Assembly (NCBI RefSeq): GCF_014696385.1
Contig: NZ_JACJQB010000021.1
Span: 1 to 58,992, forward strand
Direction of reading: 5' to 3'
DNA length: 58,992 nt
Source: Pseudanabaena mucicola FACHB-723
Lineage (GTDB): Bacteria; Cyanobacteriota; Cyanobacteriia; Pseudanabaenales; Pseudanabaenaceae
Shown in pieces: positions 1 to 6,727 of the stretch (the first letter of the stretch is position 1; every line of letters starts with the position of its first letter). The notes beneath the pieces are model-generated. The model worked only from the letters and a program-made list of their open reading frames with translations. It did not search any database and was not told where the DNA came from. A program made the position numbers and the translations under genes.

Positions 1-85
1 GCTCTTGGGATTACTCTCTATAAATTCAGTTAATTCTTCCAAGTCTTTGCTTTGATTTCTTCTTCTCTATTTTTCCACAACTCAT
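1..85 (-). CDS. N-terminal fragment of a putative IS630-type transposase (cut by window edge)
   Basis: An open frame starts at ATG (complement of 83-85) and runs off the left edge after 28 codons. The residues before the edge, LEELTEFIESNPKS, resemble the start of the helix-turn-helix region of cyanobacterial IS630-family transposases, where a segment like FIxSNPxSRELKRAL is common. Only this short piece is visible, so catalytic residues and terminal repeats cannot be checked. The neighbouring damaged toxin-antitoxin pair fits a region disturbed by mobile DNA. It could also be another small helix-turn-helix protein. Confidence 0.4.
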
Positions 86-155
86 TTAGGTTTGCTATAG
101 CACAAGACATTAATTTATTTAGGAAATCTGCCAATTTGCAAATGGAGAATGATCA

Positions 156-410
156 ATGTCAATAATTACTAAGGAATCTCTCAAACAAGAGTTAGACCAC
201 TTCAATGACGAACAACTAAAACAAGTTGCAGATTTTATTGCATTTATCAAATTTCAGACCAAATTTAAGCGCCAAAAAACTGATGTTAGTCAATTTGCTG
301 ACCTCTACCAAGAATTTGCACAAGAAGATCGAGAACTTGCCGAAGCAGGGATTTCTGAATATGCCGAACTATTGAACAGTGAGGACAAAAATGCAAGTGG
401 AACGTGGTGA
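156..410 (+). CDS. Antitoxin-like protein of a MazEF-type module
   Basis: A small acidic protein of 84 residues. The N-terminal part (about residues 5-35) is a predicted amphipathic helix ending in QVADFIAFIKFQ, a pattern common in cyanobacterial antitoxins encoded just upstream of PemK/MazF toxins. The last 20 bases overlap the start of a MazF-like reading frame, a typical antitoxin-toxin overlap. By analogy it would bind and neutralise the toxin and repress its own promoter. Here the toxin is truncated, so the antitoxin is probably an orphan. No DNA-binding fold can be assigned with confidence from sequence alone; the call rests on gene order and the helix pattern. Confidence 0.6.
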   Translation: MSIITKESLKQELDHFNDEQLKQVADFIAFIKFQTKFKRQKTDVSQFADLYQEFAQEDRELAEAGISEYAELLNSEDKNASGTW

Positions 411-574
411 AATATGGTCAAGGCGGATTAAATCAAGACTCAGTTGCACTTTGTCATCAACTCCGCGTCCTTGATAAAACTCGCTTAATTAAAAGATTAG
501 GACAGCTAGACATAAATGCGATCGTAGAGTTAGAAAAAACTGTCCTATTTACGCTTGGATATCAAACGCCATAG
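391..574 (+). pseudogene. MazF/PemK toxin remnant with internal deletion
   Basis: The frame opens with MQVERGEIW, the usual MazF N-terminus, overlapping the antitoxin by 20 bases. After nine codons it leaves the family pattern and stops at 474. In another frame from about 422 the sequence reads GLNQDSVALCHQLRVLDKTR and continues to YQTP at the TAG at 572-574, a good match to the MazF C-terminus (helices after the SVVLCHQIRTLDKSRL-type motif). The roughly 50 residues that normally join the two parts, including most of the RNA-binding barrel, are missing. The toxin is therefore inactive. The join at about 420 looks like a single deletion that also shifted the frame. Confidence 0.75.
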
Positions 575-777
575 CAAAAAACATAAGCGTCATTGCCATT
601 GCAGAAATTACTTTTGGGCTTACCGTAAAAACTAACCCACCTATCCAAACATGTTTTCAAAAAGTTTTGAGAACATGTTTATCAATACAAATAACTTGAA
701 CCTTTTGACTAGTAGCAAATGTCTAAATCAGCGTAATTGTTAAACAGTTAATTAAGGCAATTGCCCAAGGTGACATC

Positions 778-1092
778 ATGAAAAGCTTCATTCTCCCAAT
801 CCTTGCAGCTACCTCAGTTCTCAGCACCCTCAGTCTTATAATTCCAAGTTCTGCATCCGCAGGAGCAATTCGCGATCGCCAGATCAATCAACAGGTGCGG
901 ATTTACAACGGAGTCCAACAAGGCACAATCAGCCAACAAGAGTACAAAAAATTAGAATTGCGAGAGGCAAAAATTGCCGCCCAACGTCGTGTTTATCTGA
1001 AGGATGGCGATTTAAGCGGTAAAGAAGCTGTGCGTTTGACTGCTGCCCAAAATCGCACTTCGAGAGCAATTTATCGCGATCGGCATGACTAA
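778..1092 (+). CDS. Small secreted protein of unknown function
   Basis: The 104-residue product has a clear signal peptide: a Lys near the N-terminus, a hydrophobic stretch to about residue 25, and an SASA-G type cleavage site near residue 28. The mature part is highly charged and helical. It carries a repeated plan of the kind GxxxGxISxxEYxxLExRE followed by DGDLSGKEAVRL and ends in SRAIYRDRHD. Similar small periplasmic proteins occur in many cyanobacteria and proteobacteria without a known role. The DGDLSxxE segment recalls an EF-hand-like loop, but this is inference. A palindromic repeat follows directly. Confidence 0.7.
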   Translation: MKSFILPILAATSVLSTLSLIIPSSASAGAIRDRQINQQVRIYNGVQQGTISQQEYKKLELREAKIAAQRRVYLKDGDLSGKEAVRLTAAQNRTSRAIYRDRHD

Positions 1093-1094
1093 AC

Positions 1095-1150
1095 AAAACC
1101 CAATAAGTAAGGAGGGGCACTTTGTGCCGTCTCTTAACTTATTGGGTTTT
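1095..1150. repeat. Nested palindromic element / possible terminator
   Basis: Outer arms AAAACCCAATAAGT (1095-1108) and ACTTATTGGGTTTT (1137-1150) are perfect complements. Inside, GGCAC TTT GTGCC (1116-1128) forms a second small hairpin. The AAAACCC/GGGTTTT ends are shared with other palindromes in the window, for example at 42449-42501. Confidence 0.7.
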
Positions 1151-1256
1151 ACCAGTAGCAACAGCTATAGGACAGGGTGAAATCCGAATAAAGAGAAAAG
1201 TTAGCTTTCATGACATATCAGTACAATATGATGAGAGTAAACCGTAAAGATTAACT

Positions 1257-1853
1257 ATGATCCCAACCGTAATCGAACAGTCTGGTCGTGGCGAAAGAGC
1301 CTTTGATATTTTTTCTCGTCTGCTACGGGAACGGATCGTATTTTTGGGGCAACAGGTTGACGACAATATTTCTAATATCATCGTTGCTCAGTTGCTTTTT
1401 CTCGAAGCCGATGATCCCGAAAAAGATATCTTCTTGTACATCAACTCCCCCGGCGGCTCGGTGACCGCAGGAATGGCTATTTACGATACGATGCAGCACA
1501 TTCGCCCTGATGTTTCCACAATCTGCGTGGGACTAGCGGCAAGTATGGGCGCTTTCTTGCTCACTGGTGGCGCAAAGGGTAAAAGACTATCTTTGCCCCA
1601 TACCCGCATTATGATTCACCAACCCCTTGGTGGCGCACAGGGACAAGCGACAGATATTGAAATTCAAGCCAAGGAAATCCTCTATCACAAGAATCGTCTC
1701 AATGAGTTGATGGCTTTCCATACAGGTCAACCCATTGAGCGCATTGCCGAAGATACCGATCGCGATTTCTTTATGGCTCCTGATGAGGCAAAAGCCTATG
1801 GATTGATCGATGAAGTGGTCACGCAGCGACCAAAATTTGACATTGCATCGTAA
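1257..1853 (+). CDS. clpP: ATP-dependent Clp protease proteolytic subunit ClpP
   Basis: Serine protease subunit that forms the two-ring proteolytic chamber of Clp proteases in the cytoplasm and degrades proteins fed to it by Clp ATPases. The 198-residue length is typical. The nucleophile is Ser96 in GLAASMGAF, and the active His121 lies in RIMIHQP. The conserved INSPGGSV segment (residues 62-69) lines the active site, and the [11 protein letters not shown] segment supplies the catalytic Asp. Cyanobacteria carry several clpP paralogues and the sequence does not show which number this is. No other Clp gene is adjacent, so it looks monocistronic, closed by the strong hairpin at 1874-1915. Confidence 0.97.
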   Translation: MIPTVIEQSGRGERAFDIFSRLLRERIVFLGQQVDDNISNIIVAQLLFLEADDPEKDIFLYINSPGGSVTAGMAIYDTMQHIRPDVSTICVGLAASMGAFLLTGGAKGKRLSLPHTRIMIHQPLGGAQGQATDIEIQAKEILYHKNRLNELMAFHTGQPIERIAEDTDRDFFMAPDEAKAYGLIDEVVTQRPKFDIAS

Positions 1854-1873
1854 TGTTTAAAATAAGATGACTC

Positions 1874-1915
1874 AAAATTTCATTAAGTAAGGGCGATCTT
1901 ACTTAATGAAATTTT
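1874..1915 (+). terminator. Long perfect stem-loop after clpP
   Basis: Eighteen-base arms (1874-1891 and 1898-1915) pair perfectly around the loop GGCGAT. The right arm ends in TTTT. It lies 20 bases after the clpP stop, which suits a transcription terminator, though the stem is AT-rich. Confidence 0.65.
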
Positions 1916-1965
1916 AGAACTATCATGAGTTTAAATACTTACTTTCTCTGCAAAATCTACGCTTT

Positions 1966-2406
1966 ATGCCTCGTATCAAACTTGAGCCTTTAGGAATCAC
2001 GATTAACGTCTCTACCCAAAATGCATTGTGGCGATCGCTAAAACATGCCAAGGTCGAGTTAGTTGCAGCCTGCGGGGGGCAAGGAACCTGTGGTACTTGT
2101 GCATTAAGAGTATTTGATGGTGCAGCTAGTCTTAGTTCGATGCAAACTTTAGAGAAAAATACTCTCAAAAATACACGTCGAGATGCGACTTTTTATCGTT
2201 TGACATGCCAAACTTCAGTTTTAGGTGATGGCGTTGTTTTTTATTTGGATAATAAAGCGGACAAGAAATTGATTCAAATTTTTGAGAGGCTCAAAAACCG
2301 TCTTGCACCACGCGCTATCTATCATCCCGTCACTAATGAGTTGCTTGTCCAAGAAGGAAATTTAATTACTCAAGAGATTTTAGAGCGCCTACTAAGTGAT
2401 TCTTGA
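1966..2406 (+). CDS. 2Fe-2S ferredoxin-like protein, counterpart of slr0148/slr0150
   Basis: A 146-residue soluble protein with an N-terminal plant-type ferredoxin fold. Cluster ligands are Cys36, Cys42, Cys45 (in ACGGQGTCGTC) and Cys81, giving the C-x5-C-x2-C-x35-C pattern. The C-terminal ~50 residues (LAPRAIYHPVTNELLVQEG...) are an extension not found in PetF and are shared with the second ferredoxin at 3645. That pair around one unknown gene matches the order slr0148-slr0149-slr0150 in the Synechocystis 6803 Pap operon, which has been linked to photosystem II assembly. An electron-transfer role there is inferred. A 370-base gap separates it from the next gene. Confidence 0.85.
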   Translation: MPRIKLEPLGITINVSTQNALWRSLKHAKVELVAACGGQGTCGTCALRVFDGAASLSSMQTLEKNTLKNTRRDATFYRLTCQTSVLGDGVVFYLDNKADKKLIQIFERLKNRLAPRAIYHPVTNELLVQEGNLITQEILERLLSDS

Positions 2407-2776
2407 TCAAGCCAATCAAGCAACAGGCATTTTTATTAGATATTCAGATTAATATTAAAAATTAAATATTTTTTTTAAATTTTTAATAGTTATTTGTGTG
2501 GGGCTATACACTGGATTGCAAGAATTACAGTTGTTCTCTCGAAGCAGCTTCTAGGCTTTATTCACTAACTAAGCTTTGTTATGACCTTAACTGAGAATGA
2601 CATTGCTATTCATAGTCGATGTACAGGGCGTTATGCTCTGTGTTGATGCGGGAACATTTGACTTTAATTTTGTTTTAAATTTTTTAATATTTTTTACTCG
2701 TTTATATATCACTTAAATTAAATCTTATATTTATAATATCAAAAAATTTTTATAAAAAACTATAAAAAATTGCACA
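2407..2776 (+). other. Long AT-rich leader with possible structured RNA
   Basis: No gene was found in these 370 bases. The outer parts are very AT-rich. The middle (about 2495-2660) is less so and contains small hairpins, for instance CTAT-TC-ATAG near 2610 and ACAGGGC-GTTAT-GCTCTGT near 2622-2640. The stretch could be a promoter plus structured 5' leader of the 2777 gene or host a small RNA. No known RNA family was recognised. Confidence 0.35.
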
Positions 2777-3637
2777 ATGCAAACATTAACAATGAATAAC
2801 TCAGATTCTTTTTTGGAAGAATTTGCGGATTATCAATATCCGCGAAAGCAGCTTATTCACTTGGCTTTAGCTGAGTCAAAGACCAATGTATCTCAATCTA
2901 TTCTCAAGGAGATAAAAAAGGATAATCGCTGGATTCCCGATCTTTGCTCTAATTATCAACAGTTAGTTCAGACCGTTACCCAACAATCTCCTGATCTGAT
3001 TTTGTTAGGTACTTTAGAAGACATCAATTGGTTAGAGGTTTGTCGTCGCTGTTTTAAGCAATGGCAAGACTTACCAATTGTTTTGTTGGTTGATCAGCCA
3101 GAAGTGAGTGATTTTTTTCGTCGATGGGCAATTGATCGAGGTGTTCATGATGTAGTTAGTATTCATCCACAAAATGTGCATTTATTTAGGAAGGCATTAA
3201 TACGGATCATTCTTAACAACACCATTCAAGCTTCGATTCATAATAAGCAGCAAAGTGCTGATGTCAATAATTATGAGCTGAGGATAGACACCCTAACTTG
3301 GGAGTCAACCCTAGTTGCCCTAAACCGCCTGACTAAGTACAGTTCTAGTTATTTGGGATTACTTGCGATCGCAAATTACTGGAAAAAAACCCATGCGAGT
3401 CTAGTCGCCCTGCATCCTTCCTTAGAATATTGGCAAGTTGACTATCAAGCCCAAATTAGTTGTCCGTTTATCTCTGAGCAGATAGAGCCGCTAACCCATG
3501 ACCAGTTACAGGATGTGCAAACATGGGTCAAAGCTTTTTTAAAGGAATGTGAGCGGGTCATCGTTGACTTCCCAAAGATCTTGCAGTCTAAGGCTTTATC
3601 TGCCGATGTTTCTAAACTAATTTCCTCCACTGAATGA
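2777..3637 (+). CDS. Receiver-like protein of the Pap cluster, counterpart of slr0149
   Basis: A 286-residue soluble protein of unknown biochemical role. Residues about 25-145 look like a degenerate response-regulator receiver domain, with strand-loop segments PDLILLG and LPIVLLVDQPE, but the usual acidic pocket and phosphorylated Asp are not clear, so phosphotransfer is doubtful. The C-terminal half is helical and matches nothing I know. It sits between two ferredoxins exactly as slr0149 does in Synechocystis. The downstream ferredoxin begins 7 bases after its stop, so they are probably cotranscribed. Start could also be the ATG at 2792. Confidence 0.7.
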   Translation: MQTLTMNNSDSFLEEFADYQYPRKQLIHLALAESKTNVSQSILKEIKKDNRWIPDLCSNYQQLVQTVTQQSPDLILLGTLEDINWLEVCRRCFKQWQDLPIVLLVDQPEVSDFFRRWAIDRGVHDVVSIHPQNVHLFRKALIRIILNNTIQASIHNKQQSADVNNYELRIDTLTWESTLVALNRLTKYSSSYLGLLAIANYWKKTHASLVALHPSLEYWQVDYQAQISCPFISEQIEPLTHDQLQDVQTWVKAFLKECERVIVDFPKILQSKALSADVSKLISSTE

Positions 3638-3644
3638 GCGCTAA

Positions 3645-4145
3645 GTGAAACAAATAAAATTACAACCTTTAAACCAAGATGTGGAGGTCGCAACTGACAG
3701 CACTTTACTCAGTGCTTTGCTGAGGCAAGAGATGAACGTACTTCAAGCCTGTGGTGGACAGGGGCGATGTGCAACCTGTCACGTCTATATTCAATCTGGA
3801 CAAGAGGCTCTGAGCCCCAAAAGCGAACAAGAAATACTAACTCTCAGCTTTATCACTTCCTCTCAGCCAAATTCGCGACTGGCTTGTCAGGCAAAAGTTT
3901 GGCAGGACGGTGTGGTGATAGAAGTTCCCCAAGGCATGTATATTGGCTCGCTTGGTGAATTGCAGCCTTTGGTTGGCAAACGCGCCCAACAAAATTTGAT
4001 CCATCCCCTGACTGGTGAAATTCTAGTTGAAGCAGGCAAGCTGATTTTGCGATCGGCCTTAGAAAAAATGGCAGCAATTGATTCTTCTTTTGCTACCGAT
4101 CTAAGCCAAATTTTATTGCCTACCGAAAAGTCTGTAGTTTCATGA
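3645..4145 (+). CDS. 2Fe-2S ferredoxin-like protein, second copy (slr0148/slr0150 type)
   Basis: A 166-residue paralogue of the ferredoxin at 1966. The cluster ligands fall at the same positions, Cys36, Cys42, Cys45 and Cys81, within ACGGQGRCATC and RLACQ. The C-terminal extension after residue 100 has the same plan (LIHPLTGEILVEAG). It starts at GTG (3645), 7 bases after the preceding stop. No ATG lies near, and the GTG places the conserved IKLQPL strand at the N-terminus as in the paralogue. By analogy with the Synechocystis Pap operon it may supply electrons or sense redox state during photosystem II assembly; this is inference. Confidence 0.85.
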   Translation: MKQIKLQPLNQDVEVATDSTLLSALLRQEMNVLQACGGQGRCATCHVYIQSGQEALSPKSEQEILTLSFITSSQPNSRLACQAKVWQDGVVIEVPQGMYIGSLGELQPLVGKRAQQNLIHPLTGEILVEAGKLILRSALEKMAAIDSSFATDLSQILLPTEKSVVS

Positions 4146-4238
4146 AGCTCACGATAGCAATATGAAAACTTTCATCTCTGCAAATTTATCTTCAATATCT
4201 ATCTACCCAAATCTAATAAGTCAACTCAAGAATTACCA

Positions 4239-4973
4239 ATGACTCAATCACCATTTCGCGATCATGAGGAAGCATTGTTTCCGTTAAGCCCTTTATCTAA
4301 AGTTTGTCACTACAGTCGCCATACATTTTTTAAGTTTGATCAGCACAAAGGACAAATTAGAGACTGGAACCAAAACCAATATGTCTTAGCTAGTGATGAC
4401 TTTATTGTGTCATTGCTTAAGGGGCTAGACCACGAAGTGGGTGAGGCTTCTGGCTGGTTGATGTATTTGATTGGCAAGGATTGGGGGACTGAAGATGCTA
4501 AGGATTTTAAGGTCTGGTTTGAGAGGGATTTTCAGTTCAGTGTCAGCAAAGCAAATCTAAGCTTTGCCCTAGAAACTTGGTGGTGGCCATTGACAGCACA
4601 AGGCTGGGGGAAATGGAGTGTCGATCTCAGTTCAATTCGTGAAGGTTTCATTTTTGTGGATTTATTTGACTCGGCAGTTGCTAAGTCGATGGGCAATATC
4701 GGTAAACCCGTATGTTTTCTGTATGCAGGTTTATTGGCAGGGTTCTTTTCGGTACTACTCAACCGAGGCTTAAGTAGTACCGAAATTCAATGCTACTCAA
4801 TGGGCAACAATTTCTGTCGTTTTTTGATTGGTTCAGAAAATCGAATTAAGGCTGCGGAATTTTGGCTAAGTTCTGGGGCTACAGCTCAAGAAATTGAGAA
4901 AAGGCTCTTAGATCAACAGCCTGATAGTTCTAATGGTCGAGTTAAGAAAAATACAGGAGGTATATTAAGTTGA
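4239..4973 (+). CDS. V4R-domain protein of the Pap cluster (slr0144/slr0147 type)
   Basis: A 244-residue soluble protein whose C-terminal half matches the V4R (4-vinyl reductase) small-molecule-binding fold. A hydrophobic helix PVCFLYAGLLAGFFSVLL is followed by the strand pair containing ECYSMG-like CYSMGNNFCRFLIG (residues about 186-200). V4R proteins of this sort bind porphyrin-like or other aromatic ligands. In Synechocystis, slr0144 and slr0147 are V4R proteins flanking slr0145-slr0146, the same order found here. The stop overlaps the start of the next gene, showing translational coupling. Ligand and exact role are unknown; chlorophyll-precursor handling during photosystem II assembly is a reasonable inference. 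Confidence 0.75.
   Translation: MTQSPFRDHEEALFPLSPLSKVCHYSRHTFFKFDQHKGQIRDWNQNQYVLASDDFIVSLLKGLDHEVGEASGWLMYLIGKDWGTEDAKDFKVWFERDFQFSVSKANLSFALETWWWPLTAQGWGKWSVDLSSIREGFIFVDLFDSAVAKSMGNIGKPVCFLYAGLLAGFFSVLLNRGLSSTEIQCYSMGNNFCRFLIGSENRIKAAEFWLSSGATAQEIEKRLLDQQPDSSNGRVKKNTGGILS
4956..4960 (+). promoter_or_regulatory. Strong ribosome binding site fixing a TTG start
   Basis: GGAGG lies 9 bases before TTG at 4970-4972. That TTG overlaps the TGA (4971-4973) of the upstream V4R gene. The site decides the otherwise doubtful start. Confidence 0.8.
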
Positions 4974-5350
4974 GAAAACGTCGTCACCGCTCTCGTTGGC
5001 AAGATTGGCTGCATGGTTTTAAGAGATTTTGGAGATCATTATTTAAAGCGATCAAGAGAGTCATTTTCGGAGAGCGATACTTTCAGCATTCACCGCATTT
5101 GCATGACCATGCTGAATTTGATTCAGATTTCCCTGAACTAGATCAACCAATTAGTAAACCTGCGATCGCAGTTCCTCGTCCCTCACCCTTTGTCTTAGGT
5201 CTAGAAGATATATCCAATTTAGAATTTTTAACCACCAAGGAATTGCTGGCAGAAATCGAATGGAATGTTGAAAGTCAGGATATATTGCCAGTTCAGGAGG
5301 AAGATCTAACTCTACTTGATGATTTGTTGATGAATTTTCCTGACGCTTAA
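4970..5350 (+). CDS. Small basic/acidic protein of the Pap cluster (slr0145 position)
   Basis: A 126-residue protein of unknown function. The first 35 residues are strongly basic with an amphipathic stretch (WQDWLHGFKRFWRSLFKAIK) that could sit on a membrane surface or bind RNA or acidic lipids. The remainder is acidic and includes ELLAEIEWNVE and an acidic tail. The start is TTG, supported by GGAGG at 4956-4960 and by overlap with the preceding stop. By position between two V4R proteins and before the phycobilisome-fold protein it corresponds to slr0145 of the Synechocystis Pap operon. No catalytic motif is visible. Confidence 0.7.
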   Translation: MRKRRHRSRWQDWLHGFKRFWRSLFKAIKRVIFGERYFQHSPHLHDHAEFDSDFPELDQPISKPAIAVPRPSPFVLGLEDISNLEFLTTKELLAEIEWNVESQDILPVQEEDLTLLDDLLMNFPDA

Positions 5351-5451
5351 CATCGCTAATATGTATAAAGTGAATAGAGTTGCTTAATCTATTCTTTGTA
5401 TCGAAGCCCTTATTTATTCAGTTTTTTATACTTATTTCAACCTTAAAAAAT

Positions 5452-5922
5452 ATGCTTACTCTTTTAGAAAATGTATTAGACCATGCTGATGGCTCCTACA
5501 TTAGCCCCGAAGATTTACGCACTTTGGATCGTACAATCGCCGCATGGCAACAGCGCCGTCAAGCCTATGACGAGATTCAAGCCAAGGAAAATGTGATTAT
5601 TGAGCAGGTCATGCTTCAGCTTCAATCGACTGCACCAGATATTGCGGCAAAAGTGAATGTCGATGGCGGTAATAAGTGCAATCGCGATATGGCTCTGGTA
5701 TTGCGTTACTGTGCGACAGCGATGTTATTGCAAGATGAAGAGTTGCTCAAAGATCGTTTGTTGTATTGGATGCAAAATATTATGTTGGCTCTCAAAAACC
5801 AACGGGTTAACGATTTTACCTATCGGGCTTTGCAAAAATCAGTTAAAGATAATCTTTCCAAGGAAAATGCTGCTTTGTTGCTGCCCTATATTGCGATCGC
5901 ACACCAATGGTTAAGCCAATGA
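5452..5922 (+). CDS. Phycobilisome-fold protein of the Pap cluster (slr0146 position)
   Basis: A 156-residue helical protein. Residues about 70-135 follow the phycocyanin/allophycocyanin pattern: GGNKCNRDMALVLRY corresponds to the chromophore-helix segment (ACLRDMEIILRY in phycocyanin beta), and the following AMLLQD...LKDRLLYWMQNIMLAL matches the next helices. Cys76 is at the place of the bilin-binding cysteine (Cys82/84). The start at 5452 is chosen because it gives MLTLLENVL; the upstream in-frame start at 5380 would add a hydrophobic leader absent from this family. It overlaps the next V4R gene. Whether a bilin is bound is unknown. Confidence 0.75.
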   Translation: MLTLLENVLDHADGSYISPEDLRTLDRTIAAWQQRRQAYDEIQAKENVIIEQVMLQLQSTAPDIAAKVNVDGGNKCNRDMALVLRYCATAMLLQDEELLKDRLLYWMQNIMLALKNQRVNDFTYRALQKSVKDNLSKENAALLLPYIAIAHQWLSQ

Positions 5923-6611
5923 TTTCCAACTCCATTCCTAGTAATTATTTCTCGCCCCGCTTTTATGTCAAGTCTGATCCTGCAACAGGTTTACTCTCTA
6001 CTCGTCAAGGCGATCGGCTTATAGCCATACCTAACTTCCTTCTAAAGAGCATTCACCGCGCCCTAGAATCTGAAGCTGGACAAGCAGGAACTTTGGCTCT
6101 CTATACCTTCGGCTGGGGCTGGGGCGGCTCCTTTTATGATCATATCCGTAGTGAGATCGAGTCCTATAAAGGAACTACGATTATGGAGACCAACGCTATA
6201 GAATTTTTGGCAACGATGCGACAGCTTTGGACTGTGCATGGTATGGGAACACTAACAATCGATTTTAGCTATCGTCAGCATGGGCTAATCATTGTGACTA
6301 CGGAAAACTCGGTACTAACGACAGGTAGTGAAATTGGTTTGCAGTCAGGAACAGTCCCTTGGCATCAATTGCAGGCAGGATTTATCGCCGCGTGGTTTTC
6401 GCGTTGGGCAGGTAAGGACATCTTTGCCTGTGCAACTGACTGGTCACCGCCGCCGACTGTCGAGGCTAGTGAAAGTTCCGATTCATCCGTTCAAGGAAGT
6501 TTTACCCGTTTTATTGTGGGTGCCACTAGCAAAGTGCAACAGGTAGAGCTTTGGGTGAAAAAAGGGATGCGAACTGCGGAAGTATTGGAAAATTTAGTGT
6601 CGCAAAATTAA
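5907..6611 (+). CDS. V4R-like protein of the Pap cluster (slr0147/slr0144 type)
   Basis: A 234-residue protein related to the V4R protein at 4239. Shared features are a Gly/Trp-rich segment (YTFGWGWGGSFYDHI), a hydrophobic helix LQAGFIAAWFSRWAGK, a strand with a paired aromatic (FTRFIVG), and an ending ELWVKKGMRTAEVLENL, like the AEFWLSSGATAQEIEK end of the first copy. It overlaps the preceding gene. The ATG at 5919 forms an ATGA overlap with the upstream stop and is an equally good start. The usual V4R Cys ligands are reduced to one Cys (ACATDW), so metal binding is doubtful. Role inferred from the Pap context only. Confidence 0.7.
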   Translation: MVKPMISNSIPSNYFSPRFYVKSDPATGLLSTRQGDRLIAIPNFLLKSIHRALESEAGQAGTLALYTFGWGWGGSFYDHIRSEIESYKGTTIMETNAIEFLATMRQLWTVHGMGTLTIDFSYRQHGLIIVTTENSVLTTGSEIGLQSGTVPWHQLQAGFIAAWFSRWAGKDIFACATDWSPPPTVEASESSDSSVQGSFTRFIVGATSKVQQVELWVKKGMRTAEVLENLVSQN

Positions 6612-6680
6612 GCAGAGGTGGCGCATTGCGCTACCTTTGCTATAGAGAAAGAGTGACGGCGCATTGCGTTTCCACTCTTT
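6612..6680. repeat. Two adjacent hairpins with GCGC-ATT-GCGC cores
   Basis: GCAGAGGT...ACCTTTGC (6612-6640) and AAAGAGTG...CACTCTTT (6648-6680) each enclose GCGC/GCG pairs around ATT. Related GCGCATTGCG-like words recur at 10492-10512 and 37864-37885. The first may terminate the Pap transcript. Confidence 0.55.
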
Positions 6681-6727
6681 TTGCGTGTTTGTGGTCTAAT
6701 GTTTAGCAATATTTATTGACAATACAT

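Noticed and set aside
2407-2776. 6S RNA, tmRNA or Yfr RNA in the gap
   Set aside because: None of the characteristic sequences or closing stems of these RNAs could be found; only unclassified hairpins remain.
5380-5451. Upstream start for the phycobilisome-fold gene
   Set aside because: Adds a hydrophobic leader not expected for this fold; ATG at 5452 gives the natural N-terminus.
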